From an uncultured Aquabacterium sp. (lineage in GTDB: Bacteria > Pseudomonadota > Gammaproteobacteria > Burkholderiales > Burkholderiaceae_C): a DNA stretch of 32,528 nt. Below the pieces are notes generated by a model, which saw only the letters and a list, made by a program, of their open reading frames with translations, made no database searches and was not told where the DNA came from. This document shows positions 21,939-30,334 of the stretch, piece by piece. Made by a program: the position numbers and the translations under genes. The first letter of the stretch is position 1; the number at the start of each line of letters is the position of its first letter. The stretch covers positions 1-32,528 of the forward strand of contig NZ_CANBCC010000043.1 in the NCBI RefSeq assembly GCF_947366995.1, read 5' to 3'.

Positions 21939-21947
21939 GAGGTTTCG

Positions 21948-22724
21948 ATGTCCGAGGTCGCGCTGTTCATCCATTCCACCGCCACCGGGCCCTTCATGTG
22001 GCGCCCGTACCTGGCGACGGTGCCCGACGGCGTGACGCCCGTGGCGCCAGCGAACCGGGGCTATGCGCCGGACGACCTGTTGCCGCGCGGGAGCCGCTTC
22101 TCGGTGCATGACGACGTGGCGCATCTTCGGGCCCACGTGCCGGAAGGCGCGACCGGCGTGCACCTGGTGGCCCATTCCTATGGCGGGTTCGCCGCGCTGA
22201 CCCTGGCCCGACAGGCCGGCCTGCCGGTGCGCTCGCTGTGGGTGTACGAGCCCGTGCTGTTCGGCGCGCTGAGGGCCGAAGCCGACCGCTTGCCTCCCGA
22301 CACGGCGGCCGATGTGGAGGCCCTGTACGGCGCCGAGCACAGCATGCTGGACGAAACGCGGGGCGGCGAGGAGGCCTGGGTGGAGCGCTTCATCGACTAT
22401 TGGAATCAGCCCGGCGTGTGGCAGGCCATGCCCGAGAAGGTCAAGGCCATGACCCGCGCCGTGAGCTGGAAGATGTTCCGCGAGGTCTGCAGCGTCTCGC
22501 AGGAGCCACTGCCGTTCGAGCAGTACGCGCTCGACATCCCCTTGACCCTGGTGCGTGGCGCCACCACGCGGCCGCCCACGCGCGACATGATCCAGCGCCT
22601 GGCCGAGGTGAACCCGCACGCCCGGGTGGAGACACTCGAGGGTCTGGGCCACATGGGTCTGATGTCCTCGCCCGAGCCGGTGGCGGCGTCCCTGAAGTGC
22701 CACTGGGCCCGTGTGCGGGGCTGA
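21948..22724 (+). CDS. Alpha/beta-fold hydrolase
   Basis: 258 residues from the ATG at 21948, with GAGG 5 bases upstream. The fold is shown by an early strand ALFIHSTATGPFMWRPYL, the nucleophile elbow VAHSYGGFAAL (Ser77), VYEPVLFGAL after strand 6, and the catalytic His235 in LEGLGHMGLMSSPEPVA. The canonical acid after strand 7 is not clear: the segment LVRGATTRPPT has no Asp where it is usual, so Glu in VYEP or a downstream Asp may serve. The substrate is unknown. Its divergent pairing with an HxlR regulator suggests induction by a reactive or aromatic compound; that is inference. Confidence 0.88.
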   Translation: MSEVALFIHSTATGPFMWRPYLATVPDGVTPVAPANRGYAPDDLLPRGSRFSVHDDVAHLRAHVPEGATGVHLVAHSYGGFAALTLARQAGLPVRSLWVYEPVLFGALRAEADRLPPDTAADVEALYGAEHSMLDETRGGEEAWVERFIDYWNQPGVWQAMPEKVKAMTRAVSWKMFREVCSVSQEPLPFEQYALDIPLTLVRGATTRPPTRDMIQRLAEVNPHARVETLEGLGHMGLMSSPEPVAASLKCHWARVRG

Positions 22725-22731
22725 GCCACCC

Positions 22732-22750
22732 CTGAACAAACCCGGTTCAG
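22732..22750 (+). terminator. Possible weak terminator after the hydrolase
   Basis: CTGAAC-AAACCCG-GTTCAG forms a 6-base stem, 8 bases after the hydrolase stop. Only a broken T-rich stretch follows. The 124-base gap to the next gene also holds the palindrome GCCACGTGGC (22763-22772) of unknown meaning. Confidence 0.3.
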
Positions 22751-22848
22751 TCGCCGCTCTTTGCCACGTGGCCCGGCGGCGGGCACCGTTTGCGGTTACC
22801 TTGACGGTTTGTGCGCGCGATCCGCGCGGTGAACCCCAAGACGACCCG

Positions 22849-23682
22849 ATGAACCTGGCAACCCTGCTTCAGGCCCGCTACGACGCGCAGGCCCCCGATT
22901 CCACTGCCGAGCCGGCCCGCTGGACGGCCGTGATCGACCAGATGCTGGCCCACCGCAGCGTGCGCCGTCACAAGCCGGAGCCCGTCACCGATGCGCAGTT
23001 GTCGGCGCTGGTGGCCGCGGCCCAGTCTGCTGCCTCCTCGTCGAACCTGCAGGTATGGAGCGTGGTGGCCGTGCGCGATGCGGACACCAAGGCCCGCCTG
23101 GCCGATTGCGCGGGCGGGCAGGGCCACGTGGCTGCGGCACCCGTGGTGCTGATGTGGCTGGTGGACCTGGCGCGCCTGGAGGCGGTGGCTCAAGACTTGA
23201 ACCTGCCGCACGCAGCGCTCGATTCGCTGGAGATGTTCCTGGTGGGCGCGATCGACGCCGCCCTGGCCGCACAGAACGCCATGCTGGCCGCTGAGTCCAT
23301 GGGCCTGGCCGGGTGCTACATCGGTGGCATGCGCAACCAGCCCGAGCAGGTGGCCGAACTGCTGGGCCTGCCACCCAAGGTGTTCGCGCTGTTCGGCATG
23401 ACGCTGGGCGTAGAAGATCCCACGCCAGCGCCCGCGGCCGTCAAGCCCCGCCTGCCGCAGTCGGTGGTGCTGCACAGTGAGCGGTATCGCCCGGTGGCCG
23501 AGCAGATGGAGGGCGTGGCGGCCTACAACCAGGCCATGGCGGCGTTCTATGCCAGCCAGGGCATGAACGTGCGCGGCACGTGGGCCGTGCATTCGTCGCG
23601 CCGCGTGGCGGATGACGCCGCGTTGACCGGCCGTGACCGGCTGGCCGACGCCTTGCGCGGCATGGGTTTTCCGCTGAAGTGA
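22849..23682 (+). CDS. Nitroreductase-family NADPH-dependent oxidoreductase
   Basis: Flavin (FMN) oxidoreductase of the NfsA/FRP type that would reduce nitro or quinone compounds with NAD(P)H. 277 residues from the ATG at 22849 (MNLATLLQARYDAQAP). Diagnostic parts are MLAHRSVRRHKPEPVTDAQL (FMN-binding HRSVR), AAQSAASSSNLQVWSVVAVR, DAALAAQNAMLAAESMGLAG, CYIGGMRNQPEQVAELLGLP, and FALFGMTLGVED. The Shine-Dalgarno is poor. Its TGA overlaps the ATG of the following FAD oxidoreductase (TGATG), so the two are translationally coupled. Confidence 0.92.
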   Translation: MNLATLLQARYDAQAPDSTAEPARWTAVIDQMLAHRSVRRHKPEPVTDAQLSALVAAAQSAASSSNLQVWSVVAVRDADTKARLADCAGGQGHVAAAPVVLMWLVDLARLEAVAQDLNLPHAALDSLEMFLVGAIDAALAAQNAMLAAESMGLAGCYIGGMRNQPEQVAELLGLPPKVFALFGMTLGVEDPTPAPAAVKPRLPQSVVLHSERYRPVAEQMEGVAAYNQAMAAFYASQGMNVRGTWAVHSSRRVADDAALTGRDRLADALRGMGFPLK

Positions 23683-24698
23683 TGGCCATGACCGAGAGGA
23701 CCTTGAAACCCGGTCGGGTGGCCGTGGTCGGTGCGGGCCTGGCTGGCCTGGCCTGCGCTGAAGCCCTTCAGGCCAGTGGCGCCACGGTGACGGTGTTCGA
23801 CAAGAGCCGCGGCCCGTCGGGCCGCATGAGCACGCGTCGGGGCGACACCTGGCAGTGTGATCACGGCGCGCAGTACTTCACTGCGCGCGATGCGGCCTTC
23901 CGCGCCGAGGTGGGCCGCTGGGTGGCGGCCGGCGTGGCCGCGCCGTGGCAGCCGCGGCTGGCGGTGTTCGGCCCGCGGCCGGTGCCTGAAGCGAGCGAGT
24001 CGACCGAGCGCTTTGTCGGCACTCCCCGCATGACCTCGCCTGCTGGCTTCATCGCGCAGGGCCTGAACGTGCAACTGCAGACCACGGTGACGGCGCTGGT
24101 GCGCCAGCCCGCAGGCTGGCAATTGCAGACGGCCGAGCACGGCCTGCTGGACACGTTGTTCGATGCCGTGATGCTCGCCGTGCCTTCACCCCAGGCCGTG
24201 CCGCTCCTGCAGGAGCCGGCGCCCGAATTGGCCGCCCTGGCCGCAGGCGCCCGCATGCGTGGCAGCTGGGCGCTGATGCTGCGCTATGACGCTCCGGTGG
24301 CCGTGCCTTTCGATGCGGCCTTCGTCAACGAAGGGCCGCTGCGCTGGGTGGCGCGCGACAGCAGCAAGCCGGGTCGGCCGGCGGGCCCCGGCGAGACGTG
24401 GTTGCTGCACGCCGAAGCCGAGTGGAGCGAGGCCCACATCGAAGACACGCCCGAGCAGGCCGCGGAGGCGCTGCTGCAGGCCTTCGGGGCCCTGGGGGCA
24501 CCGCAGCCGGCAAGCTGGTCGGCGCACCGCTGGCGCTATGCCGACACCGCTCCGCCACTGGGCCAGGAGGCCGTTTGGCAGCCTGCGCTCGGCCTCGGCC
24601 TGTGCGGCGACTGGCTGGGCTCCGGCAAGGTGGAAGGCGCCTGGCGCAGTGGCCGGTCGCTGGCGGCCCTGGTCAGCGGCGCGGCTCGTCCAGCCTGA
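23682..24698 (+). CDS. Renalase-like FAD-dependent oxidoreductase
   Basis: 338 residues starting at the ATG at 23682, which shares one base with the nitroreductase stop (TGATG); ATG 23688 is also possible. The N-terminal dinucleotide fold is [20 protein letters not shown]. Next come [15 protein letters not shown] and [12 protein letters not shown], patterns of the COG3380 renalase-like amine/NADH oxidase group. The C-terminal FAD-binding segment is [21 protein letters not shown]. The renalase role as a scavenger of inhibitory NAD(P)H isomers is an attractive partner to a nitroreductase but is inference. The 3' end overlaps the convergent chemoreceptor gene by 26 bases. Confidence 0.9.
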   Translation: MAMTERTLKPGRVAVVGAGLAGLACAEALQASGATVTVFDKSRGPSGRMSTRRGDTWQCDHGAQYFTARDAAFRAEVGRWVAAGVAAPWQPRLAVFGPRPVPEASESTERFVGTPRMTSPAGFIAQGLNVQLQTTVTALVRQPAGWQLQTAEHGLLDTLFDAVMLAVPSPQAVPLLQEPAPELAALAAGARMRGSWALMLRYDAPVAVPFDAAFVNEGPLRWVARDSSKPGRPAGPGETWLLHAEAEWSEAHIEDTPEQAAEALLQAFGALGAPQPASWSAHRWRYADTAPPLGQEAVWQPALGLGLCGDWLGSGKVEGAWRSGRSLAALVSGAARPA

Positions 24699-26649
24699 AG
24701 CTGGCCACGATCCCCGCCAGCCGCGCTGACTGCTCGCGCAGCGACTCGGCCGCGGCCGAACCCTGCTCCACCAGGGCGGCGTTCTGCTGGGTCATCTGAT
24801 CCAGCTGGGACACCGCGGTGTTGATCTCCTGCAGGCCCGCGCTCTGGCCGCTGGTCGCGTCCGAGATCTCGCGGATCAGGCCCGACACGCGCTGCACCGC
24901 CTGCACCACGTCCTGCATCGTCTGGCCAGTGCGTTGAACGAGCTCGGCGCCGTGGTCCACCCGTTCCACCGACGCCTGGATTAGCGTTTTGATCTCGCGT
25001 GCGGCCCCCGCCGAGCGGCTGGCCAGCGCACGCACCTCCGAGGCCACGACCGCGAAGCCGCGTCCCTGTTCGCCCGCCCGGGCGGCCTCGACGGCGGCGT
25101 TCAGTGCCAGGATGTTGGTCTGGAAGGCGATGCTGTCGATCACGCCGATGATGTCGGCGATCTGACGCGAGCTCGTGTGGATGTCGTTCATGGTGTGCAC
25201 CACTTCGCCCACCATCGCGCCGCCCTTGGCGGCCACGGCGCTGGCATCGCCAGCCAGCTGGTTCACCTGCGAGGCCGTGTCGGCCGTGTGCCTCACCGTG
25301 TCGGCCAGCTGCTCCATCGACGAGGCGGTCTGCTGCAGGCTGGAGGCCGCGTGTTCCGTGCGAGAGGACAGATCGAGGTTGCCGCTCGCAATTTCGCCAG
25401 AGGCCACCTGCACGGAACCGGCCGCTTCGCGAATCTGCCACATCGAGCCATTGACCTTGGCGACGAAGCCGTTGAATCCTCGGGCGATGTCGGCCAGCTC
25501 GTCGCGGCCGCGGGCTTCGAGCTTGACGCTCAGGTCGGCCTCGCCACTCGCCAGGCCCATCATGGCGCTGCGCAGGGCACGCAAGGGGGCCAGCATCCGG
25601 TGCACAACCATCACCAGCACACCCCCGGTGACGAGCGCGCACACCAGCGCGGTCAGCAGGGTGGTCGCCATGAGTGCACGCGCGGACTCGGTGGCATACG
25701 CCTTCGGAAAGCTCAGGCGCACGGCCCAAGGGGCAATGTCGGGATGGATGGACACGGGTTGCAGCAGGTGGACCTGGCCTTGTGCATCCTCGTAACGCCA
25801 TGCGCGCCCGGATTTCACCGCAGCCAGGCCTTCTGCCGGGATGTCGTCGGCGTGCTTGCGCAGTTGCGTGGCATCCGGGTGGCTGGCGTACAGGCCGCCG
25901 TTGGAGAGCAGCGCCATCTGCCCATTGCGCATCGGATTCGCGCTGGCGAGCAGTTGCCCGAGGCGGTCGAGCGTGAAGTCGGCCGTGGTGACGCCTTTGA
26001 ACTGGCCATCGATCACGATGGGCGCCACCAGCGAGGACATCAACACCTCCTTGCCATTGATCGGGTACAGATAGGGCTCGGCAAACATGGGCCGCAGCGT
26101 GCGCTTGGGCACGTCGTACCAGTCGTTGCCACCCGGTGTGCTGACAAACACGATGGGCTCGACGGTGAGCTGGCCGTCCGGTGTGCGGAACCAGTAGGGC
26201 ATGGGCCGGCCGGTGTCGTCGAAGCGCGGCTTCTGCCCGGCGAATTCGGCGTCGCGGCCGTCCAGTGCGTTGGGCTCCCACGTGACGGTGCTGCCGATGA
26301 AATCGGGGTTGTTGCGCAACGCCCCCTTCACCAGGTCGTCGCTCTGGTCGCGTGTCAGAGGGCGATTGGCACCGCGTGTCTGCTGCATGGACTCCGAGAT
26401 CTGCTGCACCGTACTGAGGTGCGAGCGCAGGCGGGTCTGCAACGCGCTGGCCGCCTCGCGGGTCGAGGTCTCGGCCAGCTTCATCGTGGCGGCCTCGGCC
26501 TGCTCACTGCTCTGGATGCCGATCACGGCCCCCGTGATGCCGAGGCTCAGCACCACGAGGCCGACCCCCGCCAGACCCAGGCGGGCCTGGAGCGAGAGTG
26601 TGGAAAACAGGCGGGATGGCGATGACGCCGCGGGCAGTGGGTGGGGCAT
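24673..26649 (-). CDS. Methyl-accepting chemotaxis protein (Cache-HAMP-MCP)
   Basis: Transmembrane chemoreceptor. The frame is open to 26754. I prefer the ATG at 26649 ([20 protein letters not shown], 658 residues) because it gives a normal short cytoplasmic lead before the first helix and lies downstream of a sigma-28-like promoter; ATGs at 26685 and 26700 are alternatives. Order: helix 1 ([17 protein letters not shown]), a periplasmic double-Cache domain ([47 protein letters not shown]), helix 2, HAMP, and the signalling hairpin with [20 protein letters not shown] and [15 protein letters not shown]. There is no C-terminal CheR-docking pentapeptide. The ligand is unknown; Cache domains often bind amino acids, amines or organic acids. 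Confidence 0.92.
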   Translation of the reverse strand: MPHPLPAASSPSRLFSTLSLQARLGLAGVGLVVLSLGITGAVIGIQSSEQAEAATMKLAETSTREAASALQTRLRSHLSTVQQISESMQQTRGANRPLTRDQSDDLVKGALRNNPDFIGSTVTWEPNALDGRDAEFAGQKPRFDDTGRPMPYWFRTPDGQLTVEPIVFVSTPGGNDWYDVPKRTLRPMFAEPYLYPINGKEVLMSSLVAPIVIDGQFKGVTTADFTLDRLGQLLASANPMRNGQMALLSNGGLYASHPDATQLRKHADDIPAEGLAAVKSGRAWRYEDAQGQVHLLQPVSIHPDIAPWAVRLSFPKAYATESARALMATTLLTALVCALVTGGVLVMVVHRMLAPLRALRSAMMGLASGEADLSVKLEARGRDELADIARGFNGFVAKVNGSMWQIREAAGSVQVASGEIASGNLDLSSRTEHAASSLQQTASSMEQLADTVRHTADTASQVNQLAGDASAVAAKGGAMVGEVVHTMNDIHTSSRQIADIIGVIDSIAFQTNILALNAAVEAARAGEQGRGFAVVASEVRALASRSAGAAREIKTLIQASVERVDHGAELVQRTGQTMQDVVQAVQRVSGLIREISDATSGQSAGLQEINTAVSQLDQMTQQNAALVEQGSAAAESLREQSARLAGIVASFRLDEPRR

Positions 26650-26683
26650 GGCGAGCGTGGATGAGTGAGGGGTTTCCCCACTC

Positions 26684-26710
26684 ATATCGTCGCCGCCCAT
26701 GAGGACTTGA
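26684..26710 (-). promoter_or_regulatory. Candidate sigma-28 (FliA) promoter of the chemoreceptor
   Basis: On the minus strand TCAAGTCC (26710-26703), 11 bases, then GACGATAT (26691-26684). The FliA consensus is TAAAGTTT-N11-GCCGATAA: 5 of 8 and 6 of 8 bases match at exactly the right spacing. The start point would be near 26677, which rules out the upstream ATGs and favours 26649. Confidence 0.5.
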
Positions 26711-26824
26711 ACACGCTTTTTGCGTTGCGCCACGCTGGTGCGCGCACTCTGCAAAGGGCCCCGCGCAGGTGCGGCCTGCCCTTTGGAAAACGGTCGATTT
26801 GCCCGGTTTCAGTGCGATTGCAGG

Positions 26825-28282
26825 TCAGCTGGCGTCGTCTGGTGCGCTTGCAGGCGAGGCCTTCCTGGCTGCCTGCTTGCGGGCCGCCGGCCGACGCGCG
26901 CGCTTGGCGGCCGGTGCCGGTGCGGCGGCTTCCGGTTGGGCCGGGGCGACCTCGGGCACCGGCGTCGATTCGGTGGCGTTCGATGCGGACTTGGCCTTGC
27001 GGGATGCGCCTTCGCTGCGGGGCTTGGTGCTGCGGCTCTTGCGCGCAGCGGGGGCGGAAGCGGCCTCGTTTGCGGCGGGCTCGGCCTGCGCGACGGCGGG
27101 GGCGGCGACCGGGGCAGCGGGGGGGGGCACCACGGGTGCAGGCACGTCGGCCATCACCGGGCGCTCGGCCGCCGACGCATCGGCTCGGGCCTCACGCGGG
27201 GCGCGCTGGCGGTCGTCACGTTCGGCACGGCCGCCATTGCGGCTGCCACGGCCTCGGCCACCCCGGCTGCGACGGCGTTCCTCGTTGCGCGATTCGGCTG
27301 CACCGTTCTGCTCGGCCTCGCCCTCCGGCTCGGCCGGCGCTGCCAATGTGCCCTCGTGTGCGGACGCGAGGTCGGCGCGGTCTTCATCGGCCGCCAAGCT
27401 GCGCTCGGCCTGCAAAGCCGCGATGGTGTCGCCCTGCGGCGCCCGCATCTCGCTGGCCACGCTGCCATTGCCGGCGCTGCGGAACACATAGGCGCTCGAC
27501 TTCTCGTCGCGGCCGAACTCCAGCAGCCCGCGCGACTTCGCTTCTTCCAGCAGGTTGCCGAAGGTGCGGAAGCCGTAGTAGTTTTCGTTGAAGCCCGGGT
27601 TGCGACGCTTGATGGCCTCTTTCAGCACCGAGGCCCAGATCTTGCCGCCCTCGTCGCGGTCGGTCACCAGCGCGTCGAAGGTCTCGACGGCCATCTCGAC
27701 GGCCTTGGTGCGGCGCGCGTCCAACTCGGCCTTGCGGCGGGCTTCCTCTTCCGGCGAGCGGCGGGGCTGCGGCTGGTCGCGGTTGTCCCTGCGCTGGCGC
27801 TGTGCGTCGCGCACCAGGTCGTCGTAGAAGATGAATTCGTCGCAGTTCGCGATCAGCAGGTCCGAGGTCGACTGCTTCACCCCCACGCCGATCACGTACT
27901 TGGCGTTCTCGCGCAGCTTGGAGACCAGCGGTGAGAAATCCGAATCGCCCGAGATGATGACGAAGGTGTTGACGTGGCTCTTGGTGTAGCAGAGGTCGAG
28001 CGCATCCACCACGAGGCGGATGTCGGCCGAGTTCTTGCCGGACTGGCGCACGTGCGGGATCTCGATCAGCTCGAAGTTGGCTTCGTGCATCGCGGCCTTG
28101 AAGCCCTTGTAGCGCTCCCAATCGCAATAGGCCTTCTTGACGACGATGCTGCCCTTGAGCAGCAGGCGCTCGAGCACTTTCTTGATGTCGAACTTCTCGT
28201 AGTTGGCGTCGCGCACGCCGAGGGCGACGTTCTCGAAGTCGCAGAACAGCGCCATGCTGATGTGGTCGGGGGAGGAAGCCAT
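26825..28282 (-). CDS. NYN-domain nuclease with LOTUS/OST-HTH domain and disordered basic tail
   Basis: 485 residues. Residues 8-155 form a PIN-like NYN domain (LabA/MARF1 type) with acidic residues expected to hold the metal: Asp15 in CDFEN, Asp87 in NSADIRLVVDAL, and Asp113 and Asp115 in SGDSDFSPL. Residues 193-270 match the LOTUS/OST-HTH fold, an RNA-binding winged helix (GGKIWASVLKEAIKRRNPGF, NYYGFRTFGNLLEEAKSRGL). The remaining 215 residues are low complexity: an Arg/Gly stretch (RSRGGRGRGSRNGGRAERD), Ala/Pro-rich repeats, then a Lys/Arg/Ala histone-H1-like end. This suggests an RNA endonuclease. It follows the helicase gene by 46 bases and rbgA beyond, so it may belong to an RNA-related operon. 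Target RNA unknown. Confidence 0.9.
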   Translation of the reverse strand: MASSPDHISMALFCDFENVALGVRDANYEKFDIKKVLERLLLKGSIVVKKAYCDWERYKGFKAAMHEANFELIEIPHVRQSGKNSADIRLVVDALDLCYTKSHVNTFVIISGDSDFSPLVSKLRENAKYVIGVGVKQSTSDLLIANCDEFIFYDDLVRDAQRQRRDNRDQPQPRRSPEEEARRKAELDARRTKAVEMAVETFDALVTDRDEGGKIWASVLKEAIKRRNPGFNENYYGFRTFGNLLEEAKSRGLLEFGRDEKSSAYVFRSAGNGSVASEMRAPQGDTIAALQAERSLAADEDRADLASAHEGTLAAPAEPEGEAEQNGAAESRNEERRRSRGGRGRGSRNGGRAERDDRQRAPREARADASAAERPVMADVPAPVVPPPAAPVAAPAVAQAEPAANEAASAPAARKSRSTKPRSEGASRKAKSASNATESTPVPEVAPAQPEAAAPAPAAKRARRPAARKQAARKASPASAPDDAS

Positions 28283-28328
28283 GTGGTCGCTTCTTTCTCT
28301 TTGAATGTGGGGTGGCGCGTGGCCCGCT

Positions 28329-30317
28329 TCAAAGCAGGCCCGCGTCCTGGAGGTAGGCGCTCGGTCGTGTGCGGTCGCACAGGATGGTCAGGCGCCGTCG
28401 GGCGCGCGTCATCGCGACGTAGAGCAGGTTGCGGTTGTCGGTGGTGTCGCCGCCGAGGGCGAACTCCCCTTTGTTGAGGCCAGGCAGGATGACGTGTTCG
28501 AACTCCAGCCCCTTGGCGGCCTCGATGCTCGACAGCAGGATGCAGTGCTGCGGCTTCATAGCCTGCTGGCGGCGTTCGCGCTCGTTCATCGCACGGAAGA
28601 AGGCGGTGAGGTGGTCGAAGGTGGCAACCGACTGGATCAGGCCTTCGATGTTGGCCGCCACCTGGGCAATGTCCTGACGGCGCACCATCACGCGCGCGGC
28701 CAGGGCCGCGGGCTGCAGCACCCGCACGAAGCGGCGCAGCAGCACCTCGGTGTCTTCATTGTGCAGCACGTCGAGCGCATCTTCCAGCCGCTGTCGCACG
28801 GCGGGGGCGGCGTTGCGCAGCACCTGGTTCTCGAGGAAGGCGCCGGCCAGCTCGGGCTGGGCGCACACCTGCTTGAGGGCCTGGGCCGTCAGGCGGGCGC
28901 GCTCGGTCTCGTCGGGCGGCTCGCCATCCTGGGCCTCGCCGGTGTCGACGTGCGAGCCGGCAAAGCGCAGCAGCGCCTGCAGCACGGCCAGGCGCGTCTC
29001 GGTGCGCTCGATGTCGCCGAAGTGCCCGCGCGAGCACGCATACAGGCCGCGCACGAACAGCACCTCGGGCCGCATCAGGTAGGTGCTGAACCCGGTGGTG
29101 CGGTAGTCGATGCCGCGGTCGAGCAGGTGGTTCTCCAGCTCGACCGACTGGTGTGGCTGGCGCAACAGGATGGCAATGGCCGATGCGGGCGCACCCGGAT
29201 CCAGCCCCACGCGCTCGTTGACGAGGCGGGTGAGGTGCCAGTTGCGGTCAGCCGGCCCCACGGTGGCGATCACCTCCACCTCGGTGTCGCGCACGGTCTG
29301 CGCCGCATAGGGTTTGTGGCGTGCCAACCCGCTCACGGCCTGAGCCAATGTGGGCCCGAAGCGCCAGGTGGTGCTGAGCGGATAGCGTGTGGCCTCGGCC
29401 ACCTCGCGGTCGAACAGCTCGCCCATGAAGCGGGCATCGGCCCCGGCCACGGCGTGGATCACCTGGTCGCGGTCGCCCACGCCCACGAAGGCCGCCCGGT
29501 TGCGCGCCATCAGTTCGCGCAACACGGTGAACATCGCGCGGTTGGTGTCGTGCATCTCGTCGACCAACACGAGGTGCAGGCCGAGGTCGAGCGGATGCGG
29601 GTCGCCCAGCCAGGCGTCTTCGTCGAGCAGCAGGCGGGCGAGGTCGTAGGTGGCGTCGTGCTCGCTGCGGAAGGCGTGGTGATCGGGGTGGCCGCCGCGG
29701 CGGATGTGCTCGTAGGCCTGGAAGATCTTGAGCGTGGCGTAGTCGTGCCCGATCTCCGCGGCCAGCGTGGGCGTGAGCGACCGGTCGGCGGCCTCGACCA
29801 TCAGCTGCATGGTGCCCTTCAGGTGCAGGAAGGCGGCCAGCAGGCCTTCCACGCTGGCGGCGCCATCGCCCTGGATGGCGAACTCGTCGGGGTAACGCTC
29901 GTCGACGTTGCGCAGCACGCGGTCGATGGCGCGCAGCACGGGCGCGCGCAGCGCCTCGGGCTCGGCGTGAAAGGGCACCGTGCAGCCCTCGATCGCCTGC
30001 ATGCGCTCGGTGCAGAACGCGTCGAAGGTCATCACGCGCAGGCGGCGTCGTGTGTCGGCGGGCAGGCCGATGCGGGCCAGCGCGTCGCGCAGGGCCTGCA
30101 CGGCGGTGTCGGTGTAGGTCAGGGCGAGCACGCGGTCCGGATCGGCCCCGCGCAGCAGGGCCTGGGCCAGGCGCAGGGCCAGCGTCGTGGTCTTGGCCGC
30201 GCCCGCGTTGGCTTCGATGATCAGGTGCCGTTTGCGCGCCAGCTGGATGGCGCGTTGCTCGTCCGTGGGCACTAGGCCCCGCGGCGCAAAGATCGGCTCG
30301 TTCGGTGTCTCGCTCAT
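28329..30317 (-). CDS. UvrD/REP-family 3'-5' DNA helicase
   Basis: Superfamily 1A helicase of 662 residues. The ATG at 30317 (MSETPNEPIFAPRGLVPTDE) precedes the Q-motif. Walker A is ANAGAAKTTT (Lys42), where UvrD has AGxGSGKT: the glycine before Lys is replaced by Ala. Motif Ia is VLALTYTDTAVQALRDAL and Ic TFDAFC. Walker B is LVLVDEMHDTN, where UvrD has DEFQD. Motif III is GVGDRDQVIHAVAGA and IV is STTWRFG. Motif V is SSIEAAKGLEFEHVILPGLN and VI is LLYVAMTRARRRLTI. All motifs are in order, so an active ATPase is expected despite the variants. It starts 17 bases after the rbgA stop and is probably co-transcribed. Role (repair, plasmid or R-loop unwinding) not evident. Confidence 0.9.
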   Translation of the reverse strand: MSETPNEPIFAPRGLVPTDEQRAIQLARKRHLIIEANAGAAKTTTLALRLAQALLRGADPDRVLALTYTDTAVQALRDALARIGLPADTRRRLRVMTFDAFCTERMQAIEGCTVPFHAEPEALRAPVLRAIDRVLRNVDERYPDEFAIQGDGAASVEGLLAAFLHLKGTMQLMVEAADRSLTPTLAAEIGHDYATLKIFQAYEHIRRGGHPDHHAFRSEHDATYDLARLLLDEDAWLGDPHPLDLGLHLVLVDEMHDTNRAMFTVLRELMARNRAAFVGVGDRDQVIHAVAGADARFMGELFDREVAEATRYPLSTTWRFGPTLAQAVSGLARHKPYAAQTVRDTEVEVIATVGPADRNWHLTRLVNERVGLDPGAPASAIAILLRQPHQSVELENHLLDRGIDYRTTGFSTYLMRPEVLFVRGLYACSRGHFGDIERTETRLAVLQALLRFAGSHVDTGEAQDGEPPDETERARLTAQALKQVCAQPELAGAFLENQVLRNAAPAVRQRLEDALDVLHNEDTEVLLRRFVRVLQPAALAARVMVRRQDIAQVAANIEGLIQSVATFDHLTAFFRAMNERERRQQAMKPQHCILLSSIEAAKGLEFEHVILPGLNKGEFALGGDTTDNRNLLYVAMTRARRRLTILCDRTRPSAYLQDAGLL

Positions 30318-30334
30318 GGCGTGCGCGCAGGGCC

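Noticed and set aside
27000..27350. Repetitive GC-rich stretch as a DNA repeat or CRISPR
   Set aside because: It is the coding sequence of the Ala/Pro/Arg-rich tail of the NYN-LOTUS protein. There are no regular spacers or exact repeat units.
28305..30275. 656-residue plus-strand open frame opposite the helicase
   Set aside because: Low-complexity Val/His/Gln-rich product; the minus strand shows all helicase motifs.
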